Position numbers and translations under genes: made by a program. From Symsagittifera roscoffensis (taxonomy: Eukaryota > Xenacoelomorpha > Acoela > Convolutidae): a stretch of DNA of 64,000 nt. Positions within the stretch are counted from its first letter, which is position 1. Each line of letters begins with the position of its first letter. The stretch covers positions 49,738,178 through 49,802,177 of the forward strand of contig NC_087062.1 in assembly GCF_963678635.1 (NCBI RefSeq), in the 5' to 3' direction. Below the pieces are notes generated by a model that was given only the letters and a program-made list of their open reading frames with translations, was not told the origin of the DNA and did not search any database. This document shows, one piece after another, positions 36,957 through 49,575 of this stretch.

Positions 36957-39539
36957 TATATTGGGTCAGGTAAGAGGGGGGTCAAGTGAAGGATGAATAA
37001 CCAAAGTTCTTCTCTGTTTATCCTAATTAGAATGATTAGTGTGAATGAAAAATTTCTATTAGTTCTGGGTCTTGAGAAAGGGTTGGGTAGTGAATCGACG
37101 TTTGAGGTCGTTAGACACTTTATTAATTGTGAGGGGGAGAACAAAATTGTTCTATTTGATCCAAGGATAAGCCTTGATGATCAGGATATAAAATTAATGG
37201 AATTAAATTTAATTTAGGTAAGAGTGAATTAACGATCCAAGGAAAGCCTTGAAGATCTGTCAAGTTCAAGAAGTTTAATTTAAATGAAAATAAGAAATAG
37301 GATAGGCCTTTATAAATTAAGTTAAGGTTTAATTGATAGAAAATTTTTGATGATGTTAGTGGATTTATGATTCGCTGTTATGTTTTAGGTCTTGAAGCTG
37401 AGATGATGAGATGGTTTATATATACTAACAATTGGTGTTTTTACTAACTAATTTTTATAATTTATTTTCAACAAATATTTTTTCCAGATATTTTTTTATT
37501 TTTTTGAAGAGAACGACTAGAGATGTTTTTATCAGTCTTGTGTGGAGTGATTACGAGGTCTTATTTTTCGTTGTTTTTATTTCACAATTGTGTAATATGA
37601 TTGTTTGTTTATTTCCTAGATTGTCTAGTGACACAAGGTTTAGGATGACGGATGCAATTTTGGGATTAGTGATTTTTAATGTCTTAAACTATTAGTGCTT
37701 ACGATTTTTTCGGGTTAGCCTAACTTGGGTCATGTATTCAGGGTTGGAGAGAAAACTGTATATCGATTTCTGAGAATGATTTTTACTTTCTCGTAGCTAG
37801 TATAGGTTAAGGTGTTAACTTACTTAATATTACTTAGGGCTAGTGATTGTGATCAAGGGTTGGAGAATAGTAAATCGATCCACAAGGTTCAGGTATAATT
37901 AGAACACAATTAGTTCGTTAGATACTATTTTAAACTAACTAAGTTTAAGTATTATATTGGGTCAGGTAAGAGGGGGGTCAAGTGAAGGATGAATAACCGA
38001 AGTTCTTCTCTGTTTATCCTAATTAGAATGATTAGTGTGAATGAAAAATTTCTATTAGTTCTGGGTCTTGAGAAAGGGTTGGGTAGTGAATCGACGTTTG
38101 AGGTCGTTAGACACTTTATTAATTGTGAGGGGGAGAACAAAATTGTTCTATTTGATCCAAGGATAAGCCTTGATGATCAGGATATAAAATTAATGGAATT
38201 AAATTTAATTTAGGTAAGAGTGAATTAACGATCCAAGGAAAGCCTTGAAGATCTGTCAAGTTCAAGAAGTTTAATTTAAATGAAAATAAGAAATAGGATA
38301 GGCCTTTATAAATTAAGTTAAGGTTTAATTGATAGAAAATTTTTGATGATGTTAGTGGATTTATGATTCGCTGTTATGTTTTAGGTCTTGAAGCTGAGAT
38401 GATGAGATGGTTTATATATACTAACAATTGGTGTTTTTACTAACTAATTTTTATAATTTATTTTCAACAAATATTTTTTCCAGATATCTTTTTATATTTT
38501 TGAAGAGAACGACTAGAGATGTTTTTATCAGTCTTGTGTGGAGTGATTACGAGGTCATATTTTTCGTTGTTTTTATTTCACAATTGTGTAATATGATTGT
38601 TTGTTTATTTCCTAGATTGTCTAGTGACACAAGGTTTAGGATGACGGATGCAATTTTGGGATTAGTGATTTTTAATGTCTTAAACTAATAGTGCTTACGA
38701 TTTTTTCGGGTTAGCCTAACTTGGGTCATGTATTCAGGGTTGGAGAGAAAAGTGTATATCGATTCCTGAGACTGATTTTTACTTTCTCGTAGCTAGTATA
38801 GGTTAAGGTGTTAACTTACTTAATATTACTTAGGGGTAGTGATTGTGATCAAGGGTTGGAGAATAGTAAATCGATCCACAAGGTTCAGGTATAATTAGAA
38901 CACAAGTAGTTCGTTAGATACTATTTTAAACTAACTAAGTTTAAGTATTATATTGGGTAAGGTAAGAGGGGGGTCAAGTGAAGATTGAATAACCGAAGTT
39001 CTTCACTGTTTATCCTAATTAGAATGATTAGTGTGAATCAAAAATTTCTATTAGTTCTGGGTCTTGAGAAAGGGTTGGGTAGTGAATCGACGTTTGAGGT
39101 CGTTAGACACTTTATTAATTGTGAGGGGGAGAACAAAATTGTTCTATTTGATCCAAGGATAAGCCTTGATGATCAGGATATAAAATTAATGAAATTAAAT
39201 TTAATTTAGGTAAGAGTGAATTAACGATCCAAGGAAAGCCTTGAAGATCTGTTAAGTTCAAGAAGTTTAATTTGAATGAAAATAAGAAATAGGATAGACC
39301 TTTATAAATTAAGTTAAGGTTTAATTGATAGAAAATTTTTGTTTTATTAGTTTTTGATGATGTTAGTGGATTTATGATTCGCTGTTATGTTTTAGGTCTT
39401 GAAGCTGAGATGATGAGATGGTTTATATATACTAACAATTGGTGTTTTTACTAACTAATTTTTATAATTTATTTTCAATAAATATTTTTTCCAGATATCT
39501 TTTTATCTTTTTTGAAGAGAACGACTAGAGATGTTTTTA

Positions 39540-40140
39540 TCAGTCGTTATTGTACAATAATCAGTTTAGCGCCTGTAATTGTCCTTGAAGATAATCCTTC
39601 AAAGATACTATGTTTGCAAATGAAAATCTAAATTCATTGCTAATATAATTCTAAATATAAAAGTTTGTGTTGGCTTTTGCCGTACGATCATGAATTTAAT
39701 GGTAAGTTCCTTTGTAGTCGTGTATCGTCTCTTGTCCGAGGTCTTTTTCCAATACCGGGCAGTTTTTGTATTGTTCGGAATAATGGCTCTGATCTATTGA
39801 GTCGTAGAGACATTTCAATTAAATTGTTGTCATGTAACATTTTTGGAAATGATTTTTGTCTAAGTCTAATCTATTTCGTTAGTTCTAAGCTAATTTGTTT
39901 TTAAGGTCTTTTTCGAGACTTTTGGTCGCACCAGATGAGCCAAGATGGGAGGTCAACTCATAGAGTAATTTCAGATAGGGTACACCGTCTGCTCGTCACG
40001 CTATCTTATTTTCGGCCGGATAGATTCGTGCAACTTCTTAGTCTAATACCGATCTTAATCTTACTCTTATATCTCTTAGTCTCCATAGATCTAGAGTATA
40101 CTGGTTTTGTTACGAGTCGGTCTCTTGGAGAAAGCAATTA
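39540..40140 (-). repeat. Inverted 3' part of the array family, first copy
   Basis: Follows the last array 2 unit. The minus strand carries the DSVTSRRCTLSEITL end at about 39.95-40.01 kb and a basic KRYKSKIKIGIRLRS-like stretch before it. The second copy is at 42541-43141. No complete gene was seen. Confidence 0.6.
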
Positions 40141-41263
40141 AGTTGTAAGTTAAATTCAAATTGCTCTGGTGCTGAAATTACAAGTAATTGCAGCACTTAC
40201 AAATAAGTGGGTTGTTAGTTTGATGGAGTGTGATTGGTTAGTCTTTAATATTTTATAGGGATAAAATATCTAAATTATAACCAATAATAAATTATAGTTT
40301 GGATCTGGTTCCACTATTAACAGAATAAAAAACACTTAGGACAGGATAATTACCTAGTTTTTATATGGCTACAGATGTTCACGTTTCTTTTGATAACTCA
40401 CTGACTAAATAAAACTATCTTAGCCTCACTCTCACTGTGTGATATACAACGTGTCCAAAAAAGACTTTAATTCAGTCAGAAATAAAGAAAGAAAGAATTT
40501 ATTTCTCATTGTTTGTGGTAAAAATGCATACAACGAGAATTTTAACATGAAGCACCAGAAACAGTGAGGGGACAGTTAACGATCCCAATTGGGTTACAGA
40601 GCACTGCCCGTTTTATCAAATGAAATACGAAATTCGAGATCTTAAACAAAAGGAAAAATATATAAATCTGAAAACATAAAAAAATATAATGGAAAAAACA
40701 TAAAGCAGCAGATTTATGACATTGTCTAGACAGGTTAATGACATAAGGTCCAAGCTCTGCATCAAGTTTAAAATGATTGTTCAATCTTAGTCGGTATAAA
40801 ACTTAATTAAATAAGAAGTTAGTTGAAATTCAACACTCATAATTTCTGAAACTCGCTAGTCGTAGGCATCCCTATTCGGTTTCAAAAACAAAACTTCCAA
40901 CGCGCAACAATTAGCATCAAAATTTCACCAGGAGTGGCAGCTTGTCACATCATTGACGGACTGATCTTAACATCAACTTGATCTCACGCCGCCACATTTT
41001 CTCATTCCTACTATCCTACTACACTGCAAGACCATCATAAAGAAGAACCGTGGGTTGTTTGGAATATATCTCTCAAACATCCCATGATTTTCAACATTCT
41101 TTGAATGAACGCAAGATTCTGTAAATTTTGGAGTCCGTCAGCCAAAAATAAATATCTCAAATTAATACAAAAGTGGGCCCCATTGGGTCGGCAGGGGGTC
41201 GTATCCCTAAGGGGCTGGGAGGGGGAGGTTGTGAAAATCCCCCCTCGAGAAAATCCTAAATCC
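40141..41263 (-). repeat. Interspersed repeat, first copy
   Basis: A unit found again at 43142-44264. On the minus strand its left part ends with GAGAAATAAATTC and (TTTC)n near 40480-40510, like a retroposon 3' tail. Its right part carries a GATTTAGGATTTTCTCGAGG start with a G run, common at the ends of invertebrate DNA transposons. It may be two nested elements. No open reading frame of recognisable type. Confidence 0.5.
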
Positions 41264-43141
41264 TAAGAAGTTTAATTTAAATGAAAATAAGAAATAGGAT
41301 AGGCCTTTATAAATTAAGTTAAGGTTTAATTGATAGAAAATTTTTGATGATGTTAGTGGATTTATGATTCGCTGTTATGTTTTAGGTCTTGAAGCTGAGA
41401 TGATGAGATGGTTTATATATACTAACAATTGGTGTTTTTACTAACTAATTTTTATAATTTATTTTCAACAAATATTTTTTCCAGATATCTTTTTATATTT
41501 TTGAAGAGAACGACTAGAGATGTTTTTATCAGTCTTGTGTGGAGTGATTACGAGGTCATATTTTTCGTTGTTTTTATTTCACAATTGTGTAATATGATTG
41601 TTTGTTTATTTCCTAGATTGTCTAGTGACACAAGGTTTAGGATGACGGATACAATTTTGGGATTAGTGATTTTTAATGTCTTAAACTAATAGTGCTTACG
41701 ATTTTTTCGGGTTAGCCTAACTTGGGTCATGTATTCAGGGTTGGAGAGAAAAGTGTATATCGATTCCTGAGACTGATTTTTACTTTCTCGTAGCTAGTAT
41801 AGGTTAAGGTGTTAACTTACTTAATATTACTTAGGGCTAGTGATTGTGATCAAGGGTTGGAGAATAGTAAATCGATCCACAAGGTTCAGGTATAATTAGA
41901 ACACAAGTAGTTCGTTAGATACTATTTTAAACTAACTAAGTTTAAGTATTATATTGGGTCAGGTAAGAGGGGGGTCAAGTGAAGATTGAATAACCGAAGT
42001 TCTTCACTGTTTATCCTAATTAGAATGATTAGTGTGAATCAAAAATTTCTATTAGTTCTGGGTCTTGAGAAAGGGTTGGGTAGTGAATCGACGTTTGAGG
42101 TCGTTAGACACTTTATTAATTGTGAGGGGGAGAACCAAATTGTTCTATTTGATCCAAGGATAAGCCTTGATGATCAGGATATAAAATTAATGAAATTAAA
42201 TTTAATTTAGGTAAGAGTGAATTAACGATCCAAGGAAAGCCTTGAAGATCTGTTAAGTTCAAGAAGTTTAATTTGAATGAAAATAAGAAATAGGATAGAC
42301 CTTTATAAATTAAGTTAAGGTTTAATTGATAGAAAATTTTTGTTTTATTAGTTTTTGATGATGTTAGTGGATTTATGATTCGCTGTTATGTTTTAGGTCT
42401 TGAAGCTGAGATGATGAGATGGTTTATATATACTAACAATTGGTGTTTTTACTAACTAATTTTTATAATTTATTTTCAATAAATATTTTTTCCAGATATC
42501 TTTTTATCTTTTTTGAAGAGAACGACTAGAGATGTTTTTATCAGTCGTTATTGTACAATAATCAGTTTAGCGCCTGTAATTGTCCTTGAAGATAATCCTT
42601 CAAAGATACTATGTTTGCAAATGAAAATCTAAATTCATTGCTAATATAATTCTAAATATAAAAGTTTGTGTTGGCTTTTGCCGTACGATCATGAATTTAA
42701 TGGTAAGTTCCTTTGTAGTCGTGTATCGTCTCTTGTCCGAGGTCTTTTTCCAATACCGGGCAGTTTTTGTATTGTTCGGAATAATGGCTCTGATCTATTG
42801 AGTCGTAGAGACATTTCAATTAAATTGTTGTCATGTAACATTTTTGGAAATGATTTTTGTCTAAGTCTAATCTATTTCGTTAGTTCTAAGCTAATTTGTT
42901 TTTAAGGTCTTTTTCGAGACTTTTGGTCGCACCAGATGAGCCAAGATGGGAGGTCAACTCATAGAGTAATTTCAGATAGGGTACACCGTCTGCTCGTCAC
43001 GCTATCTTATTTTCGGCCGGATAGATTCGTGCAACTTCTTAGTCTAATACCGATCTTAATCTTACTCTTATATCTCTTAGTCTCCATAGATCTAGAGTAT
43101 ACTGGTTTTGTTACGAGTCGGTCTCTTGGAGAAAGCAATTA

Positions 43142-44271
43142 AGTTGTAAGTTAAATTCAAATTGCTCTGGTGCTGAAATTACAAGTAATTGCAGCACTTA
43201 CAAATAAGTGGGTTGTTAGTTTGATGGAGTGTGATTGGTTAGTCTTTAATATTTTATAGGGATAAAATATCTAAATTATAACCAATAATAAATTATAGTT
43301 TGGATCTGGTTCCACTATTAACAGAATAAAAAACACTTAGGACAGGATAATTACCTAGTTTTTATATGGCTACAGATGTTCACGTTTCTTTTGATAACTC
43401 ACTGACTAAATAAAACTATCTTAGCCTCACTCTCACTGTGTGATATACAACGTGTCCAAAAAAGACTTTAATTCAGTCAGAAATAAAGAAAGAAAGAATT
43501 TATTTCTCATTGTTTGTGGTAAATATGCATACAACGAGAATTTTAACATGAAGCACCAGAAACAGTGAGGGGACAGTTAACGATCCCAATTGGGTTACAG
43601 AGCACTGCCCGTTTTATCAAATGAAATACGAAATTCGAGATCTTAAACAAAAGGAAAAATATATAAATCTGAAAACATAAAAAAATATAATGGAAAAAAC
43701 ATAAAGCAGCAGATTTATGACATTGTCTAGACAGGTTAATGACATAAGGTCCAAGCTCTGCATCAAGTTTAAAATGATTGTTCAATCTTAGTCGGTATAA
43801 AACTTAATTAAATAAGAAGTTAGTTGAAATTCAACACTCATAATTTCTGAAACTCGCTAGTCGTAGGCACCCCTATTCGGTTTCAAAAACAAAACTTCCA
43901 ACGCGCAACAATTAGCATCAAAATTTCACCAGGAGTGGCAGATTGTCACATCATTGACGGACTGATCTTAACATCAACTTGATCTCACGCCGCCACATTT
44001 TCTCATTCCTACTATCCTACTACACTGCAAGACCATCATAAAGAAGAACCGTGGGTTGTTTGGAATATATCTCTCAAACATCCCATGATTTTCAACATTC
44101 TTTGAATGAACGCAAGATTCTGTAAATTTTGGAGTCCGTCAGCCAAAAATAAATATCTCAAATTAATACAAAAGTGAGCCCCATTGGGTCGGCAGGGGGT
44201 CGTATCCCTAAGAGACTGGGAGGGGGAGGTTGTGAAAATCCCCCCTCGAGAAAATCCTAAATCCGCGCCTG
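43142..44271 (-). repeat. Interspersed repeat, second copy, abutting exon d acceptor
   Basis: Copy of the 40141-41263 repeat. Here the edge is complete. On the minus strand it starts CAGGCGCGGATTTAGGATTT, resembling the CAGGGGCGGAT ends of hAT-like non-autonomous elements. The edge lies about 10 nt before the splice acceptor of exon d. Confidence 0.5.
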
Positions 44272-44281
44272 TTTGTTTCAG

Positions 44282-44393
44282 TAGGCTGCGCAGTGTGGCT
44301 TTATCAACTATTGGGAATGTAGATGAACCAGAAAAACTAGATTCCATGCAAGGAAAAGTGAGACGATCAAAAAAGTTTTTCGAACAAATTAAG
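44282..44393 (+). CDS. PDZ-domain gene, exon d (basic segment)
   Basis: 112-nt exon between GTTTGTTTCAG (ending 44281) and a GTAAGA donor at 44394. Its start phase matches exon c and it ends on a codon boundary. It reads RLRSVALSTIGNVDEPEKL, then SMQGKVRRSKKFFEQIK: a Ser/Thr-containing, basic, probably helical stretch with possible phosphorylation or membrane-contact character. No domain recognised. The gene continues beyond this donor, but I could not identify a further exon before the retroelement at 45 kb. Confidence 0.65.
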
Positions 44394-45027
44394 GTAAGAT
44401 TTTCATCCATTGTTTGGAGCTCAAATGATTGAATACCTTCTGGGTATAATAATAAACAAAAAGGATGGGTCTAATGATAAACAAAAAAATGTTGCTGAGA
44501 ATTTTGCCAATATTATTATGATGCAATTCATTTTCCTGAATTCGGTCTGAGAATTTTACTTCAAAAAATGGAGGTCGCTTTTGGCTTTTTTTATCCAACA
44601 ACACTTACATTCAAACTACTGGGTCAATCGTTGAGGAAGTTATTCTTCCTGCTGTCTTGACCAAAAAAGTTTAACATAGGTATCGCTAAACCTCCAAAGT
44701 TTCTTAAGTCTGGACTGTTCTCGAATAGTTTTTGACTTAAATTCTATTCTGCAGACAAGATAAACTCAATTCATTTTCATGGCTAGAAATTAACTGTCCA
44801 TTTTCGCGAAGTTTTGGCTTTTCAGATTAATTTCATTCTGAAATGAACCAATAAAATACAGCAACCTCCTTGAAGATTAATAGCTTTTTGCAAACCGATC
44901 TGCGCTATGAAAAATCTTGAAAGAAATCAAAGTTTCATCGCCTCAATAGCTCGCTTAGAAAACGTGAAAACTCTCGCCAGTTGATTTGCTCTATGAAATA
45001 AATTGACTCATTTCAAAGTTTTATCGC
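44394..45027. other. Intron sequence before the retroelement
   Basis: AT-rich DNA after the exon d donor. No coding content, tRNA or clear LTR boundary was recognised. Confidence 0.5.
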
Positions 45028-47150
45028 ATGAATAGCGTGCTCAGAAAAACTTTAAATTTGTTCAAGCTATTTCATATACCGAATCATTTAGCAAAAAATC
45101 TTAAAGCAAAACCCAAAACAGGAAAAGTTTCATCCCAATCAACAAAAATAAGGAAAACCAACAAAAAAGTGTTACCTCAAGAAATCTTTGATTTATATGC
45201 AGTTATCCCGGAATCCGACAAAACCCTTTCGTTTGTCAGATTGCAATTTGCTCATAAAACATTTAGACGTGCTCTAGTTGATACTGGAGCCTGTGCAAAT
45301 GTAATATCCCAGGAAACTTTAACGTTCTTACCACCAATAAAGCATTATTTGAACGGATCCAAACCCAAAAATCAAAACTGAAAGGAAAACGCATGGCAGT
45401 AGGACAACTCGTACCAATAGAAATTGGAGCGACAATAACCTTCCGGATTGCAGTAATTAGCTTTAGAGAAAACTTCCTTGTTCTACCTACCACAAACTCG
45501 ATGAAATTGTTTCTACAAAAAACACGACGTTCAAATTTGTACGAAATACGATCTTCTGAAGTTTTCAATTTTAACAGTTCAAATCAACGAAATCAAAACA
45601 GCGACGTCCAAGCGACACAAAAAACGAACCCTCCGTATACCCCTTATTCTTTCAAAGAAATACGTTATCCCACCAAATAAAACAATACTTCTGGAATGTT
45701 TTACCGAATCAGATCGGAACAGTCATCCCAACTCCGAGTTTGAAGATGATTTAAACATATCTGATATCCTCAATCAATGAGACAACATCAGATAGTAAAC
45801 TGTACATTCCGGCACTCAACATTACAGATCACCCGATCACATTGTTGCATAAGAGCAAAATCGCTACATTCACCGTCCTTAAATCGACCGTTTGCAACAA
45901 ATTGTCCCGATTGACTCAAACATTAATAAAAATGAGCAATTCAGACAACCTAAAACAGGAAATCAATCAGTTTTATCAAATGAATCAATCGGATAACACG
46001 AAAGCAATCAAACCTGCTCCTGAATATGATAAATTCTGGTTCCCAACACGGAACCATGTGAAAATCCAAGCTTTCTTACACCAATTCAAAGGGAAATTTA
46101 TGATCACTTTACCCATCTTAAAAGTCTTTAACTTTGTGAACCGAAATCGAATGACCATGATAGATTGACATTTTAAGACCGCTTCAACTGGGAAAATTCC
46201 ATGTTGACAAATGATCAAAGGTTAAAAGTGGATTGTTTTTTTTCTCGAATACTCCGATATATTTGCTAAACACCGATTCGATGTCAGATATAACTCCGAG
46301 TTATAAATCAACATAACCGGAGCATCAACGACCTCTGTATACCCAAGGTCCACCCACACCAATTTATCTGAGGAAGGATTTAACAATCGAATTGGCTCTA
46401 ATGCATTACTTTGGTTTAATAACAACGTTATTACAGTCAAAGTATAATAGCCCGCTATTTGCGCACTGAAAATCATCAGGCAAACTTCGTGTGCTATTTA
46501 ATTTAAGAAGAATCAACCATTCGCTCTAAAATTACTATTTAAATACGAATTTTCCAATATCAAATATGACAGATGCCTCAAATCACTTCGCCGGAAAGAA
46601 ACTGATTACAAAATTTGATTGCTCACAACTGTACCATTGTGTGCAAATTGTGGATGACATATCAGTCCAACTTTTTGTCTTTTAACTTTTCATCTTCTAT
46701 TTATGCATACAAATGTCTAGCTCAAGGTCTAAACAAATCGGTAACAGGTTTTAGTTCACTCATCCGTCATTACCTAGATCCATGCTTGGCAGCGGATATG
46801 AATACACAATTCATGGATGATATAGGAAGTGCAGTGCACTCATTTGATGCACTAATACAGAGAATTTTTGAATGTGTCAGAAAATCAGGATTAAAACTAT
46901 CGCCAGGAAAATGTGAAATAGGCACGGACAAAATGAAGTTCTTAGGAAATATAGTAACAACAGCAGGAGCTTCGCCAGAGCAAGCGAAAATTGAAAGTTT
47001 CCTGCGTAGCATTTGAATGAAACAGACTATTGAACAGTTCAGGAGACTTAAAGGATTCGTACAGTTCTTTAGGCACTATATGCCGAGTCTTGGAGAAAAA
47101 CTCCTGTCATTTTAGAAATTGTTGAAAAAGGATATAGAATTCAGAATCAC
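45028..47150 (+). mobile_element. Retroelement block A: protease and RT
   Basis: First block, starting within the protease region (aspartic protease motif LVDTGACANVIS at about 45.28 kb) and running to the end of the RT palm (QFMDDIG catalytic motif at about 46.81 kb; SGLKLSPGKCEIG and FLGNIVTTAG near 46.9 kb). It is joined at about 47.15 kb to a gag start. Broken fossil. Confidence 0.8.
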
Positions 47151-49575
47151 CGATGAACATCAGACTGAAATTCATCAAACTGTAATTGGCACACGCTGAA
47201 GTCTTGGTTGAACCTTAGGGCGGAACGGATGCAGAAGATTTCGCGCAGTTCGAATAACTCTTTAATGGATTCATTGGAGTTGCAGTGATACCAGTATGGC
47301 AACATGCGAGTTTCTTAAAACTCCACTTGCGAGGCGACGCACTACGATTATCTCAAATGCTAGACGCCGCAACACGAGCGAATGCAGCGAACAGCCTCGC
47401 TGCGATACGCGACCATTTCAGTAGCTCGCAACTTCTAGAAATCCATGTCTTGAAGCTCGAACAATTAAATTTCGATTCGAAGAAAGATACCCCGAAAATT
47501 TTCTTGTAAGTTTACTGGAAAAAGCACTTAAGCTTACCCGACTCATGAAATAGCTGTTCCTGACCCAATTGATCCAGGAGCAGCCGATGTTGCAATAGAA
47601 GCAGCAAGGAATGCCAGAGAAACAGCGCAGCGACAACAACGACTGGATTCAGTTAGAGATAATCGAAACGAACAAGTTCGACGACTTTTCATCAAGGCAA
47701 TGCCAGGATGGCTTCGCGGAAAGCTCACGGAACGACCTGCAATCGAACCAGTTCAAACTCTCTGTACATATGTCAGACAGCCAATGACAATTCGTGATAT
47801 GTGTCGAAAAGAAGATTATCCGAAGATGGATTTAATGAAGTCAGCGAAACAGTTTCTGATAACCTCATCAATGCATTTTCTAAACTCACCGCGACACAAG
47901 AAGCAATGAAGAAACAGATAAATAAAATGGAGACAAATGATTGATCGAAATTGCCAGGAAGCTTCGACATTGACCCAACCATCAACAAATCAGCATCAAC
48001 AAGAATATCGAGGAAACAGAGGTTTCCAGCCACAGCGACCACCAAACCCGAACCAGTCAAATCGAGGAAACCAACCTTTCAGAGGACGCTTCGGAAACCC
48101 TTATCCAGTATACCAGGGGAACCAACAGTTTTGGAACCATCCACCATTCGCTAACCAGTACCAACAACAGTGCAATCAACAACCATTCCCTAATCAAATC
48201 TGAAGGTAACAAAAATGCAGCCAAAAACCGCAGAAGAAACAGAAATATAGAAAACCCAAACCCAAAACAGGAAAAATTTCATCCCAATCAACAAAAATAA
48301 GGAAAACCAACGAAAAAGTGTTACCCCAAGAAATTTTTGATTTATATGCAGTTATCCCGGAATCCGACAAAACCCTTTCGTATTTCAAATTGCAACATTT
48401 AGACGTGTTCTAGTTGATACTGGTGCCTGTGCAAATGTAATATCACATGAAACTTTCAACGATCTTACCACCAATAAAGCATTATTTGAACGGATCCAAA
48501 CCCAAAAATTAAAACTGAAACGAAAACGCAAGGCAGGAGGACAACTCGTACCAATAGAAATTGAAGCGACAGTAACCTTCCGGATTGCAGTAATTAGCTT
48601 TAGGTAAAACTTTCTTGTTCTACCTACCACAAACTCGATGATACTCGGAAATTGTTTCTACAAAAACACGACGTTCAAATTTGTCCGAAATACGATCTTC
48701 TGAAGTTTCCAATTTTAACAGTTCAAATCAACGACTTCCAAGCGACACAAAAAACAGACCCTCCGTATACCCCTAACTCTTTCAAAGAAATACGTTATCC
48801 CTCCAATTAAAACAATACTTCTGGAATGTTTTACCGAATCAGATATCAAAAATACTATCGGAACAGTAATCACCAACTCCGAGTTTGAAGGTAATTTAAA
48901 CGTAGCGCTGATGTCTTCAATCAATAAGACAACATTAGATAGTAAACTGTACATTCCCGCACTCAACATTACAGATCACCCGATCACATTGTTGCATAAG
49001 AGCAAAATCGCTACATTCACAGTCCCTAAATCGACCGGCATGCAACAAATTGTCCCGATTGACTCACAAACTTTAGCATTAATAAAAATGAGCAACTCAG
49101 ACAATCTAAAACAGGAAATCAATCAGTTTATTCAAATGAATCAATCGGATAACACGAAAGCAATCAAACCTGTTCCTGAATATGAAAAATTCTGGTTCCT
49201 AACACCGGAAACGTGAAAATCCAAGCTTTCTTACACCAATTCAAAGGGAAATTTATGATCAAATTACCCATCTTAAAAGTCATGAACTTTGTGAACCGAA
49301 GTCGAATGACCATGATAGATTGACATTTTTAGACCACTTCAATTGGGAAAATTCCATATTGACAAATGATCAAAGGTTAATAGTGGATTGTTTACTTCTC
49401 GAATACTCCGATATATTTGCTAAACACCGATTCAATGTCAGATATAACTCCGAGTTTTAAATCAAACTTACAACGGATCATCAACGACCTCTGTATACCC
49501 AAGGTCCACCCACACCAATTTATCTGAGGAAGGAATTAAAAATCGAATTGGCTCTAATGCATTACTTTGGTTTAA
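47150..49575 (+). mobile_element. Retroelement block B: gag, protease and part of the region before RT
   Basis: Capsid-like gag (LHLRGDALRLSQMLDAATRA, about 47.3 kb), helical and Arg-rich middle, then a Gln/Asn/Arg-Gly tail (GNRGFQPQRPPNPNQSNRG) in place of CCHC knuckles, and protease near 48.4 kb. At about 49.57 kb it switches straight to a gag-tail copy. Broken fossil. Confidence 0.8.

Larger units (their letters stand above)
38264..44264. repeat. 3,001-bp direct duplication at the end of array 2
   Basis: 38264-41263 and 41265-44264 differ at only about ten positions that I could see in 3 kb. Each copy holds one and a bit array 2 units, the inverted 3'-end fragment of the family and an interspersed repeat ending in a hAT-like border. 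The duplication is very young. Confidence 0.95.
33208..44265 (-). repeat. Array 2: inverted, diverged relatives of the array 1 unit
   Basis: Read on the minus strand, this region matches array 1 over the non-coding segment (CAACGTCGATTCAC-type marker, CAACCCTTGATCACAA, GAAGAACTTCGGTTA) and the YDLVIT block. The repeat period is about 1.0 kb: equivalent points fall at 33702, 34713, 35724, 36956, 37952 and about 38948, and again after 41.27 kb. Units are very similar to one another but clearly diverged from array 1, so the two arrays expanded independently from related ancestors placed in opposite orientation. Confidence 0.9.

Noticed and set aside
33702-39209. Paired frames on both strands in each array 2 unit (for example plus-strand frames reading FILIRMISVNEKFLL and minus-strand frames reading MFSPSQLIKCLTTSNVDSLP)
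   Set aside because: They match a segment of array 1 that is open only by chance and shows no conserved protein sequence. Only the YDLVIT block keeps a coding signature.
44036-44410. Minus-strand frame containing GADLGFSRGG
   Set aside because: This is the usual spurious translation of a G-rich transposon end, and it overlaps host exon d on the other strand.
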